A stretch of DNA of 64,000 bases from Pseudobutyrivibrio sp. (GCF_015057185.1 NZ_SVEV01000012.1:24657-88656), one strand, 5' to 3'. Positions 34,484 to 47,539 are shown, counted from the stretch's first letter. The notes: a model not told the origin generated them from the sequence alone. Made by a program: numbers and translations.

Positions 34484-34795
34484 TTATAAGTTTTTAGACA
34501 CGAAATCGACGATAGCTTCCTTTGGTACGAATCCAACATTCATGTCTACTTTCTCTCCATCCTTCAAGACAACGAGAGCAGGAATGTTCATTATCCCATA
34601 TTCTCTAGCAAGATCTGGATTCTCATCTGTATCAACACTGTAGAAATTAGCCTTACCTGCTAACTCCTCAGATACAGTCTCAAGTACAGGTGCAAGCATC
34701 TTGCATGGTCCACACCAAGTAGCGTTGAAATCTAAAACTGAAACTCCTGATTTATCCATTGAATTGAATTCTTCTGTTGTAATTTTCTTTACCAT
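34484..34795 (-). CDS. trxA: Thioredoxin
   Basis: 103 residues with the active site ATWCGPCKML and the cis-Pro region IMNIPALVVLKDGE. It reduces protein disulfides in the cytoplasm using electrons from a thioredoxin reductase, probably the gene 54 nt upstream. AAGGAGAT precedes the start. It is the middle gene of a reductase-thioredoxin-OhrR operon. Confidence 0.93.
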   Translation of the reverse strand: MVKKITTEEFNSMDKSGVSVLDFNATWCGPCKMLAPVLETVSEELAGKANFYSVDTDENPDLAREYGIMNIPALVVLKDGEKVDMNVGFVPKEAIVDFVSKNL

Positions 34796-34849
34796 AATAA
34801 TATATATCTCCTTTCAAATTTTATCAAATTAAATTGTAATATTAGTTTA

Positions 34850-35716
34850 TTATTTATTATTTAGGCTTGCAAGATAAGATACTGCTGAAAGTGCAGCTAC
34901 ATTTCCTTCACCTGCAGCTTTAATATACTGATAAGGTGTACCTGTGATATCACCACAAGCGTATAATCCCTTGATATTGGTAGCCATAGATCTGTCTACC
35001 TGAACATGATTACCATCCATTGTAAGTCCTGGAACAAGCTGCGATGGAGCAACCTGCTCTCTTAATATGAATACACCATCAGCTGTATATGTATCACCAT
35101 CAGTCTCCAGTGCATATCCAGTTTCCTGTCGAACAATAGCAGCTGGTTTAACGTCAAGCTCAACTTTGATATTACCGCCAAGCTTTCCTACATATTCATA
35201 CTGTGGTAAATATGTAACACTCTCTGCTCTCTCTGCAAGGAACTTTGCCTCTTCTTCATCAGCTTCAGAATAAGCAATGATGATTGCTGTCTTTCCTTTG
35301 TATAATGCAGCATCGCATGTAGCGCAGTAGCTAACACCTCTACCTAAATTTTCCATTTCTCCTGGAAAAGGCTTCATAGCGCTCATTCCAGCAGCTACGA
35401 TAACTGATTTGGCCTCGTAATCACCACCGTGGCACTGTAATGCAAAATAATCACCCATTGAATATACTGCATTAACCTTGTCATCAGTAATCTCTACGCC
35501 CATTGACTTAGCATGATCTAAAAATGTTTTAGCCATGTCAGCTCCAGGAATGTTTGGTAATCCCAAATAATTCTGTATTGTATGAGCCTTAGCAACCTTG
35601 TCTGATGTGTTGCTGCTGCCAAGTAAAAGAACTGTTTTATTTCTTACTTTTGCTGTAATAGCTGCCTCTAAACCAGCAGGACCTGTTCCAATAATTGCAA
35701 TATCAAATCTTTCCAT
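34850..35716 (-). CDS. Thioredoxin-reductase-like FAD/NAD(P) oxidoreductase
   Basis: 288 residues. FAD site DIAIIGTGPAGLEAAITA at the N-terminus, redox pair CATCD in GVSYCATCDAALYK, and a second FAD motif GLYACGDITGTP near the C-terminus. The length is slightly below the usual 305-320 of TrxB. The NAD(P) motif is unusual: KTAIIIAYSEADEEEAKFLA lacks the standard GGGxSA pattern, so the electron donor may not be NADPH (ferredoxin- or NADH-dependent types exist). The ATG at 35716 has GGAGG 8 nt upstream; the in-frame GTG at 35731 overlaps that site. It probably feeds the thioredoxin downstream. Confidence 0.82.
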   Translation of the reverse strand: MERFDIAIIGTGPAGLEAAITAKVRNKTVLLLGSSNTSDKVAKAHTIQNYLGLPNIPGADMAKTFLDHAKSMGVEITDDKVNAVYSMGDYFALQCHGGDYEAKSVIVAAGMSAMKPFPGEMENLGRGVSYCATCDAALYKGKTAIIIAYSEADEEEAKFLAERAESVTYLPQYEYVGKLGGNIKVELDVKPAAIVRQETGYALETDGDTYTADGVFILREQVAPSQLVPGLTMDGNHVQVDRSMATNIKGLYACGDITGTPYQYIKAAGEGNVAALSAVSYLASLNNK

Positions 35717-35744
35717 CTTAATAACCTCCACTATGACAGATAAA

Positions 35745-35803
35745 AGATTGTGTACAACCCTTTCTTATGATTTGATTGTACACAATCTAATTGTGTTTGT
35801 CAA
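35745..35803 (-). promoter_or_regulatory. Promoter and operator region of the thioredoxin operon
   Basis: On the minus strand TTGACA (35803-35798) and TACAAT (35780-35775) are 17 nt apart. The spacer contains ACAATTAGATTGT, an ACAAT-N3-ATTGT palindrome. A larger perfect inverted repeat AGATTGTGTACAA/TTGTACACAATCT (35745-35757 and 35776-35788) spans from the -10 into the leader. These dyads fit binding of the MarR/OhrR-like product of the same operon. Confidence 0.75.
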
Positions 35804-35821
35804 TAGTGGATTTTTTATTTT

Positions 35822-37537
35822 TTAAATAGTAAATGAATCCTTGATTTCTCTAAGCTCATCAGAGTTTGCTTCAGTCTCTCCTACTACTTTCACTACTCCA
35901 TCTGAAAGGTTTGCAACATCAGTTGCCTTCTCAGCTACAGTTGTTACGGCTGCAGCAGCCTCACCTACAGTTCTTGATATTTCTTCAACAGACTGTGAAA
36001 TCTCAGTAGTTGATTCCTGTAATTCATCAATCTTCTCTGAAATATTATCCATTGTTTCTGAGAAATGCTCAGCATCAAGCCTATAATCGTCTGCCATTTT
36101 TAGGAATGACTCATAATCAGAGGCAACATCGTTTTCGATGTAGTCCATTGTTCTTTTGAGACACTGATTCATAGATGAAACTGAATCCTGTACCTCGGCC
36201 ACAATTTCCATAATACCGGCAACTGTGTCGCTTGACTGTGTAGCCAATCCACCAATTTCTGTAGCAACTACAGCAAATCCCCTGCCTGCCTCACCAGCGC
36301 GAGCTGCTTCTATAGAGGCATTAAGAGCAAGCAAGTTGGTCTGGCTTGCAATATCCTGAATAGCAACTGCCAAATCATTAATCTTCTCAACAGCCTTTGA
36401 TTTCTCCAAAGCCACCTGACTCTGGCTATTGATTTCATCGTAAATACGCTCGTTCTTCTGTTTAGCTACAACCGTATCATCGTATACGCCATTAGCCTTC
36501 TGTTTGATTTCCTTAGCATTTTCAGCACCATTTTTTGCCTCTTCAGCAATAACTTCTGCATTTTCTTTTATGGATGTAGTTCTCTCGCTGATAACATCTG
36601 TTGTAGCTGATGTCTCCTGCATGCTAGCTGCAAGCTCTTCAGATGTGGCAGAATTGTCCGCATTAGCAGAATCTATATCCATAGTGATATCTTTTAATCT
36701 AAGTGCATGTCCCTCTAAATCAACAGATGTGCTGGCAATTCTTTCAACAATATCTCTAAGACTCTGTTCCATGCGATCAACTGCACGAGCCATGACGCCT
36801 GTCTCATCCTTCTTGTGCACAAGGTGTTCAATGGAATCATTAGCCGAAAAGTCTAAGTGCCCAACATTTTCAATTACAGATGTAACAATTCGAATTGGAT
36901 TTGTAATACCCTTGGCTGAAATTACACCAATAACAAGAACTACAACACCAACTATGATAGAGAATAAAAACCCTAAGGTTTTAATTTGGTTAATCTCTGC
37001 CATTATTTCTTTGTCATCAGCAACACAAACGCATACCCATCCGTTAGATTCTATTACTTTATAAGCACTGTATTTCTTAACTCCGTTCTCATCAACGTAG
37101 CTTGAAATACCTGCAGGCTCATAGCTAGAACCAGCCTGAATTTTCGAAATTAACTCGTTGATTGCAGCATTTGTAACCTTAGTACCTATCTTGTCTTCCT
37201 TTTTATGATATAAAAAGGTTCCTTCATTATTAATTACGTATATGTAGCTTGAATCAATGCCATTAAGTCCTTTCCCGTCAAAGATAGGCTTTAGGTTTTC
37301 ATATGTTGCAGCTGCTTCGCCTTTATCAGCAACATCAAGCTCAACAATTTCAGCACTAAGTGTAGCTAAATCCTGCATATTATGCTCATTAACTGTCTGA
37401 ATGGTCTTCTTAGCCTGTGGCACAATATAAAACATATTTAGCAATATAAAGGCAACAACACTGATAATAACAAGAGCTAAAATCTTAACTAGAATTGAGT
37501 GAATATTGAATTCGGTTCTATTTGTTTTCTCTTCCAT
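35822..37537 (-). CDS. Methyl-accepting chemotaxis protein (single Cache sensor)
   Basis: 571 residues: membrane helix 1 (about 17-35), periplasm-facing Cache domain (about 40-185, [20 protein letters not shown]), membrane helix 2 (about 190-212), HAMP, and a long cytoplasmic coiled coil. The invariant hairpin tip is [20 protein letters not shown]. It signals through CheW/CheA to the flagellar motor. The ligand is unknown; Cache domains bind small organic acids and amino acids. It lies near flagellin but is transcribed separately. Confidence 0.93.
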   Translation of the reverse strand: MEEKTNRTEFNIHSILVKILALVIISVVAFILLNMFYIVPQAKKTIQTVNEHNMQDLATLSAEIVELDVADKGEAAATYENLKPIFDGKGLNGIDSSYIYVINNEGTFLYHKKEDKIGTKVTNAAINELISKIQAGSSYEPAGISSYVDENGVKKYSAYKVIESNGWVCVCVADDKEIMAEINQIKTLGFLFSIIVGVVVLVIGVISAKGITNPIRIVTSVIENVGHLDFSANDSIEHLVHKKDETGVMARAVDRMEQSLRDIVERIASTSVDLEGHALRLKDITMDIDSANADNSATSEELAASMQETSATTDVISERTTSIKENAEVIAEEAKNGAENAKEIKQKANGVYDDTVVAKQKNERIYDEINSQSQVALEKSKAVEKINDLAVAIQDIASQTNLLALNASIEAARAGEAGRGFAVVATEIGGLATQSSDTVAGIMEIVAEVQDSVSSMNQCLKRTMDYIENDVASDYESFLKMADDYRLDAEHFSETMDNISEKIDELQESTTEISQSVEEISRTVGEAAAAVTTVAEKATDVANLSDGVVKVVGETEANSDELREIKDSFTI

Positions 37538-37652
37538 ATATTGACTCCTTTAAAAAATAAACACACTAAGCGATTCTATTGTAAACACCATGTATGTCAT
37601 TTCCGTGAAAAAATCAACACATTTCTTTGAATAAATTAAATCCTAATCGCCT

Positions 37653-37684
37653 AAAAAAACTCCTAGGCACAAGACCTAGGAGTT
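37653..37684 (-). terminator. Intrinsic terminator after flagellin
   Basis: On the minus strand AACTCCTAGG pairs with its complement around a 6-nt loop and is followed by a T-run. It is 15 nt beyond the flagellin stop. Confidence 0.88.
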
Positions 37685-37698
37685 AAACATTGAATTCA

Positions 37699-38511
37699 CT
37701 ACTGTAAAAGCTTCTGAACTAAGTTCTCTTCACTATTCATTTGATTTTTTAAAGCCATGTTCTGAGCAGCTCCAACGATACCGCTTGACTTCATTTTAGT
37801 CACTGACTTATAGAAATCAGCATCCTCCTTAGCTGCCTGTGCAGAGGTAATATTCTCCTCTGTATTGTTATTAACAGAATATGCAGCCTCAAGACCGTTG
37901 GTCTGGGCACCAATCTGGCTACGCATTGAATTAATAGCATCAGATGTGCTATCAATAGCGCTAGTAGAGATAGTATCAGGATTTCCAGATACGTCAAAAT
38001 TCTCTAACTGATTAGCAACAGCCCTAGCATCAGTTTCTGTGATAGACATGCTGGCTGTACCAGTGTAAATGCTAATATCTCCAGATGAACCATCCAAAAG
38101 ATTCTTGCCATTATACTGAGCCTGGTTGATAGTCTGATTGATTGTGGCTACGCTCTGCTCATTTGCCTCCTGAAGGATAGCTCTATCACTGTCTGAATAC
38201 AAACCATTCATGGCACGAACTGTGTTTTGCTCAATATCTCCTAAAGAATCAGAAATATTAGATAAAGCACCATCAGCGATATTAGTGGCATCTATACCAT
38301 ATGAAATATTCTTGCTGCCTGTGGATAATGACTGAGCTTCCTTTAAAAGCTTCTGTGATATTGAAAGAGCCACTGCATCGTCAGCAGCTGTATTGACCTT
38401 TTTACCAGTAGAAAGCTCTTTGCTAGCCTTTTTCTGCTGATGCTCTGTGGTCTTCATGTTATTAATCGAATTCTGATATTTTGCAGTATTAATATTAGAT
38501 TGAACTACCAT
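37699..38511 (-). CDS. Flagellin
   Basis: 270 residues, a short flagellin with D0/D1 helices and a small central region. The N-terminal VVQSNINTAKYQNSINNMKT and AADDAVALSISQKLLKEAQ and the C-terminal SAQAAKEDADFYKSVTKMKS and NLVQKLLQ correspond to the assembly domains. The N-terminus differs from the usual MVVQHNL...A form, so it may be a minor or divergent filament protein. The gene stands alone, with a sigma-A-type promoter rather than an obvious sigma-28 site. Confidence 0.85.
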   Translation of the reverse strand: MVVQSNINTAKYQNSINNMKTTEHQQKKASKELSTGKKVNTAADDAVALSISQKLLKEAQSLSTGSKNISYGIDATNIADGALSNISDSLGDIEQNTVRAMNGLYSDSDRAILQEANEQSVATINQTINQAQYNGKNLLDGSSGDISIYTGTASMSITETDARAVANQLENFDVSGNPDTISTSAIDSTSDAINSMRSQIGAQTNGLEAAYSVNNNTEENITSAQAAKEDADFYKSVTKMKSSGIVGAAQNMALKNQMNSEENLVQKLLQ

Positions 38512-38581
38512 ATTACCTCACTCCAATCCTCTTCGTTGAATAATCGTTATATGTTGCAATATCATCTCATTTTCTGTCTAA

Positions 38582-38610
38582 ATTATAACACCTAGTTTAT
38601 ATTATGTCAC
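38582..38610 (-). promoter_or_regulatory. Predicted promoter of flagellin
   Basis: On the minus strand GTGACA (38610-38605), 17 nt, TATAAT (38587-38582). I found no TAAA-N15-GCCGATAA-like sigma-28 site. Confidence 0.6.
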
Positions 38611-38632
38611 GTGATTGTTTTGTGAAGTTCAA

Positions 38633-38661
38633 TTGCACAGTATCTAGGAATCGTTTAAAAT
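38633..38661 (+). promoter_or_regulatory. Predicted promoter of the PTS-IIC-like gene
   Basis: TTGCAC (38633-38638), 17 nt, TAAAAT (38656-38661). A small GTGC-ATCA-GCAC hairpin follows in the leader. Confidence 0.6.
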
Positions 38662-38706
38662 ACTACTTGTGTGCATCAGCACTGATAAAAATAGAGGAGA
38701 AAATGT

Positions 38707-39789
38707 ATGAAAGAATTTTTAAAAAGAAAAAACATCGAAATATCTGTTAAACGATATTTAATAGATGCCCTTGGTGCAATGGCACAGGGTCTATTCTGTT
38801 CTCTGCTCATTGGTACAATCATCAATACAGTAGGAACACAATTCAATATAGGATTTCTAACTACACCTGTTGCTGTTGTAGCCGGTGTTGAATATACAGT
38901 AGGTGGTCTTGCTGTTGCAATGAGTGGTCCTGCTATGGCAGTTGCCATTGGATATGCTCTTCAGGCACCTCCACTTGTATTATTCTCATTAATTTCAGTT
39001 GGTTTTGCATCTAATGCTCTTGGTGGTGCTGGCGGACCACTTGCAGTTTTATTCATTGCAATTATTGCTGCAGAAATAGGTAAAGCAGTTTCAAAGGAGA
39101 CCAAAATAGATATTTTAGTTACACCACTTGTTACTATTGCTGTAGGTATTGCACTTGCCGCATGGTGGGCACCTGCCCTTGGCAAAGCTGCCAGCTCAGT
39201 AGGTACACTTATTATGTGGGCTACTACAAAGCAGCCATTTATCATGGGTGTCCTTGTTTCTGTAATCGTTGGTATTGCACTTACACTTCCTATTTCATCT
39301 GCTGCAATTTGTGCTGCACTTTCCCTCACTGGTTTGGCCGGTGGTGCTGCTGTTGCAGGATGTTGCGCTCAGATGGTTGGATTTGCTGTAATGAGTTTCA
39401 AGGAAAACAAAGTTGGTGGACTCATTTCACAAGGCATCGGAACTTCTATGCTTCAAATGCCAAACATCATCAAGAACCCACGCATTTGGATTTCGCCAAT
39501 TCTTTGTTCTGCCATCACAGGTCCTATTGCAACATGTCTATTTAAAATGGAAATGAATGGCGCTGCCGTTTCATCTGGTATGGGAACCTGCGGCCTTGTT
39601 GGACAGATTGGTGTCTACACTGGTTGGGTTAACGATGTTGCTGCCGGCACAAAGGCTGCAATCACAGGCTTCGACTGGGCAGGACTCATTCTCATATGCT
39701 TCGTCCTTCCAGCTGTTTTATGTCCACTCTTTAATATGGTGGCTATGAAGCTTGGTTGGGTACATGAAGGTGATATGAAATTAGATTAA
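38707..39789 (+). CDS. PTS EIIC-like membrane permease (PTS_EIIC_2 type)
   Basis: 360 residues with about ten hydrophobic segments and many Gly/Ala-rich loops (GGLAVAMSGPAMAVAIGYAL, GGAGGPLAVLFIAIIAAEIG). The pattern fits the stand-alone PTS transporter subunit IIC family. No EIIA or EIIB domain or gene is adjacent, so either these are supplied from elsewhere or it is a non-PTS transporter of this fold. GAGGAG lies 7 nt before the ATG. It is monocistronic with its own promoter and terminator. Confidence 0.75.
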   Translation: MKEFLKRKNIEISVKRYLIDALGAMAQGLFCSLLIGTIINTVGTQFNIGFLTTPVAVVAGVEYTVGGLAVAMSGPAMAVAIGYALQAPPLVLFSLISVGFASNALGGAGGPLAVLFIAIIAAEIGKAVSKETKIDILVTPLVTIAVGIALAAWWAPALGKAASSVGTLIMWATTKQPFIMGVLVSVIVGIALTLPISSAAICAALSLTGLAGGAAVAGCCAQMVGFAVMSFKENKVGGLISQGIGTSMLQMPNIIKNPRIWISPILCSAITGPIATCLFKMEMNGAAVSSGMGTCGLVGQIGVYTGWVNDVAAGTKAAITGFDWAGLILICFVLPAVLCPLFNMVAMKLGWVHEGDMKLD

Positions 39790-39804
39790 TATTATAGATA
39801 TAGG

Positions 39805-39838
39805 AAAGGCTTTCCCACTCTTATCAGGGAAAGCCTTT
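39805..39838. terminator. Bidirectional terminator between PTS-IIC-like gene and ldh
   Basis: AAAGGCTTTCCC pairs perfectly with GGGAAAGCCTTT around a 10-nt loop, followed by T-runs on either strand. Confidence 0.9.
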
Positions 39839-39849
39839 TTACTTTAATA

Positions 39850-40797
39850 TTACAATGCCTCATCAATTACTTTCTTTAAAGTATTTGCTGATTCCTGCAA
39901 TGCTTTAATTTCATCATCGCTGAGGTTGATTGGAACTGAACCAAGCACGCCCTCTCTACCAACAATAGCAGGCATACTAAGTGCTACTCCATCAATGCCA
40001 AAATCTCCATGCTGAATGCTAGAGATAGGAAGGATTGATTTCTCATCTCTGATAATAGCCTCGCAAATTCTACGAACACTCATTGCGATGCCGTAATATG
40101 TGGCACCCTTTTTCTCGATGATTCCATAGGCACTGTTTTTAACATCATCAGCAATTCTCTTCATAGAATTTTCGTGGTCAAAATGTCCTCTCATCTCACA
40201 GAAATCATTTAGTGGGATACCTGAAACATTAGCACTAGACCATGCAGCTATCTCACTGTCCCCGTGCTCACCAATAATAAATGCATGAACTGAACGGCTA
40301 TCGATTTCTAGATGCTCACCAAGCAAATATTTAAGTCTTGCTGTATCAAGAACTGTTCCTGAGCCAAACACTCTATTCTCTGGGAAACCGCTAAGCTTTG
40401 CAGCTGCGTATGTAAGAATATCAACCGGATTAGCAACGATAAGTAAAATACCATCCTTATTGTACTTGGCAATCTCAGGAATAATTGATTTGAAAATTCC
40501 TACATTCTTTTTAACTAAATCAAGTCTAGTCTCCCCTGGCTTTTGTCCAGCACCTGCTGTTACAACCACAACTGCTGCATCAGCAGCATCCTTATAATCC
40601 CCTGCATAAATCTGCATAGGCTTTGCAAAAGGAAGACCATGGCTGATATCTAATGCTTCACCCTCAGCCTTTTCCTGATTCACATCAATTAGTACCATCT
40701 CCGAGAACAATCCGCTCTCCATCAAAGCAAAGGCTGAAGCTGATCCAACAAAACCACAACCTACAACAGCAACTTTTCTTTCATTTAAAGTACCCAT
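39850..40797 (-). CDS. ldh: L-lactate dehydrogenase
   Basis: 315 residues. NAD site VAVVGCGFVGSASAFALM, catalytic His in IGEHGDSEIAAWS, and substrate-binding Arg context PGETRLDLVKKN. It reduces pyruvate to L-lactate with NADH, or the reverse. Malate dehydrogenase is excluded by length and by the EHGDSE and loop residues. AAAGGAGG precedes the ATG. In butyrate producers this provides an alternative electron sink. No clear Rex site was found upstream. Confidence 0.94.
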   Translation of the reverse strand: MGTLNERKVAVVGCGFVGSASAFALMESGLFSEMVLIDVNQEKAEGEALDISHGLPFAKPMQIYAGDYKDAADAAVVVVTAGAGQKPGETRLDLVKKNVGIFKSIIPEIAKYNKDGILLIVANPVDILTYAAAKLSGFPENRVFGSGTVLDTARLKYLLGEHLEIDSRSVHAFIIGEHGDSEIAAWSSANVSGIPLNDFCEMRGHFDHENSMKRIADDVKNSAYGIIEKKGATYYGIAMSVRRICEAIIRDEKSILPISSIQHGDFGIDGVALSMPAIVGREGVLGSVPINLSDDEIKALQESANTLKKVIDEAL

Positions 40798-40910
40798 TCT
40801 AAGTCCTCCTTTATGATTCTCTTTCTTAATTACAAGTATATCCTACCATGTAAATTCTATGTTGTGTGTGGTTCTAACAACATTTTGACTGAGAATATTT
40901 ATCATTATCT

Positions 40911-42122
40911 CTATTTCTCATCCACAACCTGGAAGGTCAAGAACTTAAGATAGTAGCTCTCATCTGCTGCCCAGAGGATTGGATGGTCTGGAGCCTGTGT
41001 ACGGAACTCTACCTGACGAAGACGCTTGTGAGCTGCTTTTGCTGCCTGCCCAATTACCTTGATAAATAAATCCTGTGTCATGAAGTGTGAGCATGAGCAG
41101 GTAGCAAGGTATCCTCCGTCCTTTACGAGCTTAAGTCCCTTCATGTTAATCTCACGGTATCCCTTCATGGCATTTTTAGTTGCCTCACGAGATTTGGTAA
41201 ATGCAGGTGGATCAAGAATAACTACGTCATATTTCTCACCAGCCTCTGCAAGCTTTGGTAGCTCATCTAAAACATTTGCCTGCTTGAACTTTACAGTAGA
41301 ATCAAGTCCATTTAGCTTCGCATTTGCGGTAGCCTGTGATACTGCAAACTCGGAGATATCTAGACCTGTGACCTCTGCTGCACCGCCAAGACCTGCATTG
41401 AGAGCAAATGTACCCATATGTGTAAAGCAGTCAAGCACCCTCTTACCCTTGCACAATCTCTGGATAGAAAGTCTATTGTATTTCTGATCAAGGAAGAATC
41501 CTGTTTTTTGTCCATTAACAACGTCAACCATGTAGTGAACACCATTCTCAACGATTTCTACATTGGTATCAAACTCATCCCCGATAAATCCCTTGTATGG
41601 AGCCAAGCCTTCTTTTTTGCGAACTGCTGCATCGCTGCGCTCATACACGCCACGAACGCTAAATCCGTCAGCTATCAACATTTCCTTAAGGAAATCTACA
41701 ATCTTTAATTTGAATCTATCGATACCAAGTGCAAGAGACTCTACAACAAGAACATCATCATATTTATCAATAACAAGCCCTGGCAAGAAATCTGCCTCTC
41801 CAAAAATCACTCTACAGCAATTCAAATCCTGCTCAAGTAATACGGATTTACGATATTCCCATGCATTCTTAACACGCATACGAATAAAATCATCATCTAT
41901 TAACTGTTCCTTGTCACGGGTCATCATACGAACTCTGATTTTAGAATTAGTGTTGATAAAACCACGCCCCATCATATACCCATCAAAGTCATGGACAACA
42001 ACAATATCTCCATTTTCAAAAGTCCCCATCACACTATCAATCTCATTATCAAAAATCCAAGCGCCTCCTGCCTTGATAGTACGACCTTCTCCCTTTTTCA
42101 ATGTAATAATTGCTTCTGCCAT
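40911..42122 (-). CDS. RlmI-type SAM-dependent rRNA methyltransferase
   Basis: 403 residues: an N-terminal PUA RNA-binding domain (about 1-80, IKAGGAWIFDNEID), then an EEHEE-like middle and a C-terminal Rossmann methyltransferase with NGQKTGFFLDQ, VLDCFTHMGTFALNAG and the catalytic stretch DPPAFTKSR. A second Cys-containing motif is TCSCSHFM. The family methylates C5 of a cytosine in 23S rRNA (C1962 in E. coli). AAAGGAG precedes the ATG. Confidence 0.88.
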   Translation of the reverse strand: MAEAIITLKKGEGRTIKAGGAWIFDNEIDSVMGTFENGDIVVVHDFDGYMMGRGFINTNSKIRVRMMTRDKEQLIDDDFIRMRVKNAWEYRKSVLLEQDLNCCRVIFGEADFLPGLVIDKYDDVLVVESLALGIDRFKLKIVDFLKEMLIADGFSVRGVYERSDAAVRKKEGLAPYKGFIGDEFDTNVEIVENGVHYMVDVVNGQKTGFFLDQKYNRLSIQRLCKGKRVLDCFTHMGTFALNAGLGGAAEVTGLDISEFAVSQATANAKLNGLDSTVKFKQANVLDELPKLAEAGEKYDVVILDPPAFTKSREATKNAMKGYREINMKGLKLVKDGGYLATCSCSHFMTQDLFIKVIGQAAKAAHKRLRQVEFRTQAPDHPILWAADESYYLKFLTFQVVDEK

Positions 42123-42168
42123 TTATAACTCCTTTAATCTCACAATAAAAATCTAGTACTATCATATC

Positions 42169-42206
42169 AAAAAAGGCCCTAAAGAGAAACAAGTCTCTTT
42201 AGAGCC
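42169..42206 (-). terminator. Intrinsic terminator after the HAD phosphatase gene
   Basis: On the minus strand GGCTCTAAAGAGA pairs with TCTCTTTAGGGCC (12 of 13) and runs into TTTTTT. It closes the licT-bgl operon. Confidence 0.88.
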
Positions 42207-42212
42207 GTATTA

Positions 42213-43042
42213 TTAAATTAACCCTAAGTGAACAAAAGCATTGTAAAGACCATCCTCAGAAACAGCATCAGTAATATAATCTGCTGCATCTTTTGCTTCT
42301 ATTCGACCATTTCCCATGCAAACGCTGTAATTGCAATATTCAAACATTGGAATGTCTATCTGAGCATCGCCAAAAGCTATTGTATCCTTAATGTCAGCAC
42401 CTAAATAATTGAGTAGTACATCGATAGCATGAGCTTTTGTAATATCTTTAACACCCATATCTCCGAAGAGAACCGACTCTCCTGCACCACCCCAGGTACC
42501 ATTTTGTAAATCAGGAAACTCTTTGCAAGCATCAAGATAATCCTGATATGAATTTAATGCATAGCTTACTTTGTTAACATCGTCTCTGTAAAGCTGTCCG
42601 CCATATATCAGCCCTGGAAAAAGCTCCCTAACTGTTGCATTAGGTTGTTCCTTTCCTTTTATAGCAACATACTTTCTGACTGCTTCAAGTGCTCCTGTCT
42701 CAAAATTCTCGCTGGCGAACAATCCATTATTGCTCTCCAGATAGAATTCTAATCCCCTTGAGTGGAGCCAATCTACAATGTGTTTACACTGCTCTAGTGT
42801 AATCAGCTGATGCATTATCACCCTATCATCAGACTCTACGAAGCTGCCATTTCCACCTATCATGCCATCTAAGCCAATGTCCCAGATATTGTCATATACC
42901 TCTGCCTTACTACGACCAGTTGTAATGTAAACTCTGTGACCATTTGCTCTAGCTTTTCTGATGGCATCTACTGCGGAGGCAGGTAGACTATTGTCATAGT
43001 CCACCAATGTGCCATCCACATCTAAAAATATTATTTTTGACA

Positions 43043-43043
<1 letters not shown>
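42213..43043 (-). CDS. Cof-type HAD-superfamily phosphatase
   Basis: 276 residues. Motif I FLDVDGTLVDYDN with the nucleophilic Asp, motif II TTGRS, and motif IV FGDAQIDIPMFEYC. A C2-type cap is present. Such enzymes dephosphorylate sugar phosphates or flavin/pyridoxal phosphates. It shares one base with the upstream gene (TAATG), so it is translationally coupled to the 6-phospho-beta-glucosidase. A role in relieving sugar-phosphate build-up is plausible but inferred. Confidence 0.88.
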
Positions 43044-44512
<1,469 letters not shown>

Positions 44513-44517
44513 CTAAA

Positions 44518-46416
<1,899 letters not shown>

Positions 46417-46466
46417 TTAATAGTTTATCTTTTTCAGACCCTGCGCACAGATCTGCAAAATTCAAA

Positions 46467-46549
46467 TAAAAAAACCCGCACAAAACTATAGAGAATCTCC
46501 CTCTATATATTCTGTACAGGTTTAGCCGACTCAAACGCCGTAACTATCC
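46467..46549 (-). promoter_or_regulatory. Ribonucleic antiterminator (RAT) overlapping a terminator, before the PTS gene
   Basis: On the minus strand the RAT begins GGATAGTTACGG (46549 onward) and ends in TAAACC at 46519. Its last bases form the 5' arm of a terminator whose 10-bp stem AACCTGTACA/TGTGCGGGTT, with an inner TATAGAG/CTCTATA helix, runs into seven T. LicT binding to the RAT would prevent termination. The RAT includes the stop codon of licT (GGA-TAG). Confidence 0.82.
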
Positions 46550-47386
46550 TTTAGTTACATTTCTTCTATCTGTAATTCGAGAAATATGCATTGTCAAATA
46601 AAGCATTTCCTCGTCGGTAATTTCGTTTGGAAATTTTGATTCCATGTAGCTTTTGATGCGGCTGGCACATTTATAAGCCTCTGGAAACTTTTTAATCATC
46701 ATGTTGAACATCTCAACATTGTCCGCTGGATAAAACTCCTTTTTCTCAGCACGCTGTAGAAAGTATTTCAGATGAGTAATGAATCTCTCATATGAAAGTG
46801 TATTTTCATCCAACTCTGTATTGAAAGTATATTTTACAATACTAACAATATCGCTAATTACTTCTGATGTTTCAAGTGTGTGATGCATATTGCCATCAAG
46901 CTCTGCATTAACAATATGAAGGGCAAAGAACCCTGCCTCATCATCTGGAAGTGTAACTCCAAGTTTTTCCTTTATCATGCCAAGTGCATGACATCCAATG
47001 CTGTATTCTATCTTGTAGAAATTCTTGATTTCCCAAAGGAGTTTGTTTCTAAGTACAGTACCTTCTTTTGCTCTCTCAATGGCATATCCAAGGTGATCTG
47101 TAAGGGTAATATAAATATTGTTGCTAAGGCGCTTATTTAAAACATTGCCAGCATATTTAATAATTTCATCCGCTACCTGAATCTGTTCGTAAGGCATCTC
47201 GGAAACCAGCTGTTTAAACTGTTCGTTTGGCTTTTCCATGACGAACGTTTTTTCAATTTTGCTCTCATCAAGCTCATCACCTGTTTTCTTCTGAAAACAA
47301 ATACCGCGCCCGGTATAAACGATTTCATTCCCCTTGTCATCGATGGCCAAGGCTGCATTATTATTCAAAATCTTTATAATTTTCAT
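46544..47386 (-). CDS. licT: Transcription antiterminator, BglG/LicT family
   Basis: 280 residues. An N-terminal RNA-binding CAT domain (1-55: MKIIKILNNNAALAIDDKG) is followed by two PTS-regulation domains. PRD1 (about 65-170) has conserved His in LTDHLGYAIERA and IGCHALGMI. PRD2 (about 175-275) has His in FITHLKYFLQRA and LTMHISRI. Phosphorylation of PRD1 by the EII blocks activity without substrate, and HPr phosphorylation of PRD2 couples it to carbon status. It is flanked by two RAT/terminator elements, so it controls both its own and the downstream mRNA. Confidence 0.94.
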   Translation of the reverse strand: MKIIKILNNNAALAIDDKGNEIVYTGRGICFQKKTGDELDESKIEKTFVMEKPNEQFKQLVSEMPYEQIQVADEIIKYAGNVLNKRLSNNIYITLTDHLGYAIERAKEGTVLRNKLLWEIKNFYKIEYSIGCHALGMIKEKLGVTLPDDEAGFFALHIVNAELDGNMHHTLETSEVISDIVSIVKYTFNTELDENTLSYERFITHLKYFLQRAEKKEFYPADNVEMFNMMIKKFPEAYKCASRIKSYMESKFPNEITDEEMLYLTMHISRITDRRNVTKG

Positions 47387-47423
47387 TCTAGCATTTCTCT
47401 TTAAAATTATTTTCCCTTAAAAT

Positions 47424-47516
47424 AAAAAACGACCAAATCGTTCCTATATATAATAACACATCCACCCTGGATGAATAAAGGACGATTCAGTCTTGCCTGC
47501 CATACAGTAACAACCC
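47424..47516 (-). promoter_or_regulatory. RAT overlapping a terminator in the licT leader
   Basis: On the minus strand GGGTTGTTACTG...GCAGGCAAGAC (47516-47492) is close to the Bacillus LicT RAT consensus. It overlaps the 5' arm GACTGAATCGTCC of a terminator whose 3' arm GGAACGATTTGGTC is followed by GTTTTTT (to 47424). This makes licT positively autoregulated by antitermination. Confidence 0.85.
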
Positions 47517-47539
47517 GAACTTGTTTTGTTTACATGTTT

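Noticed and set aside
38512..38706. Sigma-28 flagellar promoter or c-di-GMP riboswitch before flagellin
   Set aside because: No TAAA-N15-GCCGATAA pattern and no GEMM-like fold are visible; a sigma-A-type promoter fits better.
39162..39545. 127-codon alternative frame inside the PTS-IIC-like gene
   Set aside because: Cys/Tyr/Trp-rich translation is typical of a shifted frame of a membrane protein gene; the main frame has good family motifs.
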